A stretch of DNA of 31,990 nucleotides from CAYLHX01 sp964383675 (GTDB taxonomy: Bacteria; Patescibacteriota; Gracilibacteria; UBA1369; LOWO2-01-FULL-3). Within the stretch, counting starts at the first letter, position 1. Each line of letters begins with the position of its first letter. The position numbers were made by a program, and so were the translations under genes. Below, piece by piece: positions 29,911 through 31,990 of this stretch. Under the pieces are notes generated by a model. That model did not search any database, was not told where the DNA came from, and was given only the letters and a program-made list of their open reading frames with translations. Location of the stretch: assembly GCA_964383675.1 (NCBI GenBank), contig CAYLHX010000016.1, positions 1-31,990 on the forward strand, written 5' to 3'.

Positions 29911-30767
29911 TGAAATACAGAGCGGCAATCTTCGATTTTGACGGTACGGTAACAGAGAAGGGTGTTTATTCTCCGTCGCAGGAAATGGCTGATGCACTGG
30001 TTGACCTGGCTCATCAGATGCCAATTGCCTTTTGTACCGGTAGGCAACTGGAGTCTTTTTTGCATCGCGGTCTTGGTGTGCTAATGGAAGAGATTGTGCC
30101 TGAGAAGCGAGAATCTTTTTTGAAAAATCTTTTTTTGATGGCGGAGAACGGTTCAGTTGGCTACTACTACGACGAGCAAACTGCTAATTTTAAGGAATTT
30201 TATAAGGTGGAGTGGCCTGAAGCGTTTGTTCCTCGCGTAAAGCTGATGAAAATGGTGGATGAGGCGGTGAAGGAGCATGGAGAAGTCTATTATAACGCTC
30301 ATAAAGTGATTATTGTTGTGCGGACCAATCTGCATAACTACGATGAACGCAACGTGGAAGATGTTTACGCGCTTTCAGATAAAATTTACGAGGTACTGGT
30401 TGATCTAATGCAAGAGTTTGATAAGGATTTTGAAAGGCACGTACACGTTGGTAATTCCGGAATCGGCTGTCTGATCTGCCCCGCTAAGGGCGATAAAGAT
30501 AGAGGTGTTCGGGAGTTTGCCGATTTTCTCCGAAAAAACCGCGGGATGGAGTTTGATGAAGAGGCCCGGGAGATTTTGGTGATTGGCGACCGTCCACAGC
30601 CAAGCGGCAATGATTACTACCTTTTGAAGGGTGACGTGGGTTCTCCTTTCACCGTAGGTTGCCTGGTAGATGGTGCCGAGTTTCCAAAACCGGTATTGGA
30701 CTCAAGTGGTAAACGTTTGCAGAATGCCGTAGGGACCCTGCATATGATTAGGGGAATTTTGAATTAG
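29910..30767 (+). CDS. HAD-superfamily phosphatase (Cof/sugar-phosphatase type)
   Basis: 285 residues. All four HAD motifs are present: I 'IFDFDGTVTEKG' (8-19, nucleophile Asp9 and acid/base Asp11), II 'AFCTGRQ' (about 40-46), III 'AKGDKDRGVREFADFL' (about 190, the lysine), and IV 'VIGDRPQPSGND' (about 223-234). A C2-type cap lies between II and III. These enzymes dephosphorylate sugar phosphates or related metabolites. The start overlaps the stop of the O-antigen-ligase-like gene by one base (TAATG), so translation is coupled and a role in activated-sugar or glycan metabolism is plausible. The substrate cannot be read from sequence; a phosphomannomutase-like role is an alternative. Confidence 0.9.
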   Translation: MKYRAAIFDFDGTVTEKGVYSPSQEMADALVDLAHQMPIAFCTGRQLESFLHRGLGVLMEEIVPEKRESFLKNLFLMAENGSVGYYYDEQTANFKEFYKVEWPEAFVPRVKLMKMVDEAVKEHGEVYYNAHKVIIVVRTNLHNYDERNVEDVYALSDKIYEVLVDLMQEFDKDFERHVHVGNSGIGCLICPAKGDKDRGVREFADFLRKNRGMEFDEEAREILVIGDRPQPSGNDYYLLKGDVGSPFTVGCLVDGAEFPKPVLDSSGKRLQNAVGTLHMIRGILN

Positions 30768-30769
30768 CA

Positions 30770-30797
30770 TTGACTTAAGGTGCTTTTATTATTTAAT
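30770..30797 (+). promoter_or_regulatory. Promoter for the FlgD-Ig surface-protein gene at the right edge
   Basis: -35 TTGACT (30770-30775), a 16-nt spacer and -10 TTTAAT (30792-30797); TAATAT with 18 nt is the alternative. The leader is about 20 nt. An AGGAG at 30800-30804 is too far from the ATG (20 nt) to serve as a usual Shine-Dalgarno. Confidence 0.55.
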
Positions 30798-30824
30798 ATA
30801 GGAGCCTTTATTAACAAGATTGAT

Positions 30825-31990
30825 ATGTTTAAAAGATTTTTGTCGGCTTTATTGAGTTTGGCGGTTGTGTTTGGCGTGTCGGGAATAAGTGTATACGCGG
30901 AAGATCCCGTTACTTTAACGGAATTCACCGTAGTTGCCTCCAACGGTGGCAATCTTGATCCGGCTCCGGATGCCGGAGACGAGGATTTGGAGATTACATA
31001 TGGTTTCAGTGCTCCAATGGATGGAGTAAACATTAAGATCGAAAATCCTTACGGAGATCTTGTGGATCAATTTTTCGCGGACACGGCAAAGCTGCAAAAT
31101 GGAACTTTTATCTGGAATGGGCGTGAGGACAACGAAATCGTGGAACCAGGTATCTATACTGTTTCTCTAAGTGCTCAAAAAAGCGGGCAAGATGATATCA
31201 AAGAGTCCAAAACCATTACCGTTTTCTACGGTGATTCAAAGAAGGCCAACATTGATGGTCTACAAGTTATTCCGGACTCTTTTGATCCGGACTTTGAAGA
31301 TGCTCAAATCGAATTTTCAATTGATGAAGATGCCGAATTAACTGTGGAAATCAGAAAAAAGAGCAACGATGATGTGATACGCGTATATACCGACTACCTG
31401 GATGACGACTACGATTCCGACAGCGATCACGAGATCAGCTGGGATGGTAAAAATAATGCCGGGGATATTGTGGATCAGGGAGATTACTATGTGATTGTGA
31501 TAGCCCGCAATGATTATGGTGTTTCGGTGGAAAAGGAGGATATTTTGGTTACCAATACCAGCGGCAGCGTCAAAGAGAGCAATGCTCATATAAAAGATAT
31601 TGATTTAAGTCCATCTTCAAAGTTTAACCCGGCGGAAGATGATGAGCTGGTGATTGAATTTGATATTGAGAAGGATTTGGATGAACTTCGGATCGTCGCG
31701 GTTAAAGGTAGTGACGAGGTAGAGCTTTTCGATGACGAGGACGTGGATGAAGAAAACAATGTAGAGGTAACTTGGGATGGAACCGATGATGATGGTGATT
31801 ACGTGAGTGAAGGAAGCTGGAAGATTTTGTTCAAATCACAGGTTGGTTCTACGGAACTTTTGGCCCAGGATTCAATTAAGATTGAGTACGAAGAGCCTAA
31901 GATTGAGGAGTTTTTATTGTCTAAGAACAAGATCGATAATGAACTGGATGAATTTACCTATATCTTGTTCAAAGTTGATCAGGATGCGGA
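30825..31990 (+). CDS. Secreted FlgD-Ig-repeat surface protein, cut by window edge
   Basis: 388 codons are visible and the frame is open at the right edge. The signal peptide is MFKRFLSALLSLAVVFGVSG..YA, with cleavage near residue 25. The rest consists of acidic FlgD-Ig-like repeats: 'FIWNGREDNEIVEPGIYTVS' (about 95-114), 'ISWDGKNNAGDIVDQGDYYV' (about 203-222), 'VTWDGTDDDGDYVSEGSWKI' (about 315-334), and a fourth repeat starting at the edge. The plan matches the SLH-anchored protein at 16316-18328, so SLH domains may lie beyond the window; that is not visible. The abundance of Asp suggests calcium binding or a low isoelectric point, as is common in S-layer proteins. Confidence 0.85.
   Translation, partial: MFKRFLSALLSLAVVFGVSGISVYAEDPVTLTEFTVVASNGGNLDPAPDAGDEDLEITYGFSAPMDGVNIKIENPYGDLVDQFFADTAKLQNGTFIWNGREDNEIVEPGIYTVSLSAQKSGQDDIKESKTITVFYGDSKKANIDGLQVIPDSFDPDFEDAQIEFSIDEDAELTVEIRKKSNDDVIRVYTDYLDDDYDSDSDHEISWDGKNNAGDIVDQGDYYVIVIARNDYGVSVEKEDILVTNTSGSVKESNAHIKDIDLSPSSKFNPAEDDELVIEFDIEKDLDELRIVAVKGSDEVELFDDEDVDEENNVEVTWDGTDDDGDYVSEGSWKILFKSQVGSTELLAQDSIKIEYEEPKIEEFLLSKNKIDNELDEFTYILFKVDQDA

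Noticed and set aside
1..31990. UGA recoding (genetic code 25 as in Gracilibacteria/SR1)
   Set aside because: TGA terminates the deacylase, purD and the Tat-signal protein exactly at family-normal or clearly final positions, and no gene shows in-frame TGA at conserved glycine sites.
1..31990. CRISPR array, insertion sequences, prophage or rRNA genes
   Set aside because: No regularly spaced direct repeats, transposase or integrase motifs, phage structural genes or rRNA-like conserved stretches were seen.

Overview
The window looks like a chromosomal contig from an uncultured bacterium, most likely a member of the Candidate Phyla Radiation (Patescibacteria). The lineage is inferred from gene content: stacked T4SS-pilin-like membrane proteins, S-layer-anchored FlgD-Ig proteins, L-lactate dehydrogenase, a group I intron in a tRNA gene, and starts almost without Shine-Dalgarno sequences. 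TGA ends several recognisable genes (the deacylase, purD and the large Tat-signal protein), so the standard bacterial code applies rather than the UGA=Gly code of Gracilibacteria/SR1. A Peregrinibacteria-like host is possible but is only a guess. I see no transposase, integrase, CRISPR array, prophage or rRNA gene. A run of 26 N lies inside one gene at 6885-6910.

Layout. 1-3016 (minus): three secreted or membrane proteins carrying seven copies of a two-helix 'pilin' module; the last gene runs off the left edge. 3192-6187 (plus): the transcription/translation block secE-nusG-[290-aa membrane-anchored unknown]-rplK-rplA, with a candidate L1-binding hairpin just before rplA. 6180-7301 (minus): a DUF1385 membrane protein. 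7328-8370 (plus): dUTPase and a thymidylate-kinase-like protein. 8447-12129 (plus): folD-purF-purD. 12118-16146 (minus): a YtxH-like protein, a TyrA-PheA fusion, and a 605-aa helical unknown. 16316-18328 (minus): an SLH-anchored FlgD-Ig surface protein with a clear promoter and terminator. 18418-19502: a small HEAGH membrane protein convergent with a Maf pyrophosphatase.

19570-20433 (plus): rpsT, then tRNA-Ile2(CAU) interrupted by a 258-nt group I intron, then tRNA-Ala(GGC). 20445-21261 (minus): a CsoR/FrmR-family regulator with unusual ligand positions followed by a frameshifted DUF4395 gene. 21395-23446: a 212-aa unknown, L-lactate dehydrogenase (minus), and a YbaK/ProX-type tRNA deacylase. 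23569-26349: a 926-aa multi-pass protein with a Tat-type signal and a second Tat-like motif at its extreme C terminus. 26360-27727 (minus): HflX. 27808-30767 (plus): a small Cys-rich membrane protein, an O-antigen-ligase-like protein with a helical-repeat tail, and a HAD phosphatase. 30825-end: a second FlgD-Ig surface protein, cut by the right edge.

How it fits together. Core translation genes are interleaved with nucleotide and one-carbon metabolism (dut, tmk-like, folD, purF, purD), an aromatic amino acid fusion enzyme, fermentation (ldh) and cell-surface construction. Recognisable promoters follow a sigma-70 pattern, often TTGACT with 15-17 nt to TATAAT, TAGAAT or TATACT, and leaders are short. 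The strongest structural novelty is the intron-bearing tRNA-Ile2. The strongest protein-level oddities are the 926-aa Tat-signal membrane protein, the TyrA-PheA fusion with an altered TRF motif, and the tandem pilin modules.
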